Positions 22,684-23,874 of a stretch of DNA of 23,874 nucleotides are shown here, in pieces. This stretch comes from CAYUKK01 sp964445305 (lineage in GTDB: Bacteria; Acidobacteriota; Aminicenantia; Aminicenantales; UBA8522). Each line of letters begins with the position of its first letter. Position 1 is the stretch's first letter. The DNA is taken from NCBI GenBank assembly GCA_964445305.1, contig CAYUKK010000181.1:1-23874 (forward strand), written 5' to 3'. Made by a program: the position numbers and the translations under genes. Below the pieces are notes generated by a model. That model searched no databases. It was not told the DNA's origin and saw nothing but the letters and a program-made list of their open reading frames with translations.

Positions 22684-23874
22684 TCAAAAAACCCGCAGGG
22701 GATTCCGGAGCCGACGGTGGAGGTCTTGGATTTTCTCGGGCACATCCTCGCCGAGTCGCAGGACAAGGTAGGCATTCTTCTCATAGAAAAAGCTTCCCTG
22801 GGGAACAAAGGTCAGGTGGTTATTCGTTGTGTAATCGGCCCACGTGTAAATGAGGGGTCTAACCCAGTAGACATAATTTCCATCCGCAGGGGCGTAAAAA
22901 TAAGTTCCGGGCCGAAGGAGGAATTCGCCGGCCGCTTCCAGGCAGGCGTTGAGGGCGCTCACTCTCAGGCTGAAGAACCCAAAATTCTCCTTGGTGTTGA
23001 GGAGCCCCACCCACTCGGCGTCTTGGGGAGCGATGTGGACGAGGCCGAAGGGGAGCCCCTCTTTTTCCCTCAGCGGCATCTGGACGGTCTTTCCTTCCTT
23101 CGTTGGATAGAGGAGAGAGTCGAAGAGCTCCTTATAGAGGACCATTTCATCATTCCGGACAGCGATAACTCCCTTATCCGCTCCAAAGGTCAAGCGAGTC
23201 TCCGATAGAAAATATGGAGCATCGATTTCGAGGATGTACTTGACTTCGAGCGAGACATCAGGGATGCGGGGAAAGGGCCCCCGGCGCAGGTTTATGTAGA
23301 CGTACTCTCCCGTCCTTTCTTCAAAATGGGCTGGCGGATTCCAGTCGAAGGAATGGTCCCAGGCTTGACCGGGAATGAAGACATCGGGGTTCCAGTGGAT
23401 GACGCCCGCTTTGTTGAAGAGGTGAATGTTCTCGGCAGAATAGTCGATCGTGTTAATCTGTCCGCTCTGGGGATGGAAGGATAGCTGGAGATGGTTGTTC
23501 TTGACCGTCTTTCCCAAGCCCTCGCCCGTCAGGAGAAATGCCTTTTCGGGCTGCACCTTTTTTTGTCCTCGGAGAAGGAGAATGACCTTTTTTTCCTTTG
23601 GCCCGGCATCCATCGGCACAGCCAGTTGACAAGTTAGGGTGACGGGATGGTTGGCGGATGCTTTTTCCGGAGGAATACACTCTTTTTTTTCTAAAACCTG
23701 ATAGGGGATTTCCCTCCTTCCCTCGAAGAGGATAAAATCGGCTGTTTCGATTTCAGAGCGAGGGGCGGTGACGGTCAATAAACAGATTTCGCCTCTCCTC
23801 TCGATGCCGATGGGTTCTTCTATCCTGTAGGTTCGATAAAAGCCCTCTTCCGCACCCGGGATCCCTCCTTCCTG
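22684..23874 (-). CDS. Beta-rich protein, probably carbohydrate-related, 5' end cut by window edge
   Basis: The frame is open from the stop at 22684 to the right edge: 396 residues with no start needed in the window. An in-frame TTG at 23778 is not the true start, because 32 sense codons continue upstream to the edge, including FYRTYRIEEPIGIERRGE. The N-part, with EEPIGIERRGE and DFILFEGRREIPYQV, recalls RIFT-barrel domains found in some rhamnogalacturonan-lyase-like proteins. The rest is beta-strand and aromatic rich (HWNPDVFIPGQAWDHSFDW, TGEYVYINLRRGPFP, TYFYAPADGNYVYWVRP), like a galactose-mutarotase-like sandwich. This family link is weak. Being upstream of xylB on the same strand supports a sugar-related role. 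Signal peptide status is unknown. Confidence 0.5.
   Translation of the reverse strand, partial: QEGGIPGAEEGFYRTYRIEEPIGIERRGEICLLTVTAPRSEIETADFILFEGRREIPYQVLEKKECIPPEKASANHPVTLTCQLAVPMDAGPKEKKVILLLRGQKKVQPEKAFLLTGEGLGKTVKNNHLQLSFHPQSGQINTIDYSAENIHLFNKAGVIHWNPDVFIPGQAWDHSFDWNPPAHFEERTGEYVYINLRRGPFPRIPDVSLEVKYILEIDAPYFLSETRLTFGADKGVIAVRNDEMVLYKELFDSLLYPTKEGKTVQMPLREKEGLPFGLVHIAPQDAEWVGLLNTKENFGFFSLRVSALNACLEAAGEFLLRPGTYFYAPADGNYVYWVRPLIYTWADYTTNNHLTFVPQGSFFYEKNAYLVLRLGEDVPEKIQDLHRRLRNPLRVF

Overview
The window reads as a chromosomal segment of a free-living, Gram-negative-type bacterium of medium-high GC (estimated by eye, not computed). A housekeeping sigma factor (RpoD type), an S9D-like glutamyl endopeptidase, a NamZ-like muramidase and several nucleotide-carrier-like (NTT/Tlc) MFS proteins would fit an Acidobacteria or Aminicenantes-like lineage, but that placement is an inference from gene content only. 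No tRNA, rRNA, CRISPR array, insertion sequence or phage gene was seen. No gene-free stretch exceeds about 300 bases. Both window edges cut through minus-strand genes.

Layout. Bases 1-555 (-) hold the 5' part of an exported HipA/PI3K-fold kinase-like protein. Bases 814-1659 (+) encode an exported SdiA-regulated-family beta-propeller protein, preceded by three copies of an 8-bp box. A minus-strand operon follows (5077 down to 1829): an exported PPP-type metallophosphatase, a second membrane-anchored kinase-like protein overlapping it by 212 bases, and an NTT-like MFS carrier. A divergent promoter region separates this from a secreted S9 peptidase (5328-7727) and a small ABM-fold protein (7827-8141). 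rpoD lies at 8153-9721 (-).

Divergent from rpoD is the most striking block (9873-16920, +). It contains a STAS anti-anti-sigma-type protein, two tandem NTT-like carriers each fused to a cytoplasmic HEAT-repeat tail, and an FHA-GAF-PP2C (SpoIIE-type) phosphatase. A STAS protein with its phosphorylatable Ser together with a PP2C phosphatase is the hallmark of partner-switching signalling. Here the two bracket membrane carriers with protein-interaction tails, and no serine kinase (RsbW type) is present in the window. I regard this as the best candidate for an undescribed system.

The rest is metabolic: NamZ exo-muramidase (peptidoglycan recycling), a glutamine-synthetase-family enzyme followed closely by a URO-D-family protein, and, convergent to these, a xylulokinase downstream of a partial beta-rich, probably carbohydrate-related protein. 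Several sigma-70-like promoters can be proposed by eye in the intergenic gaps. No convincing rho-independent terminators were found.
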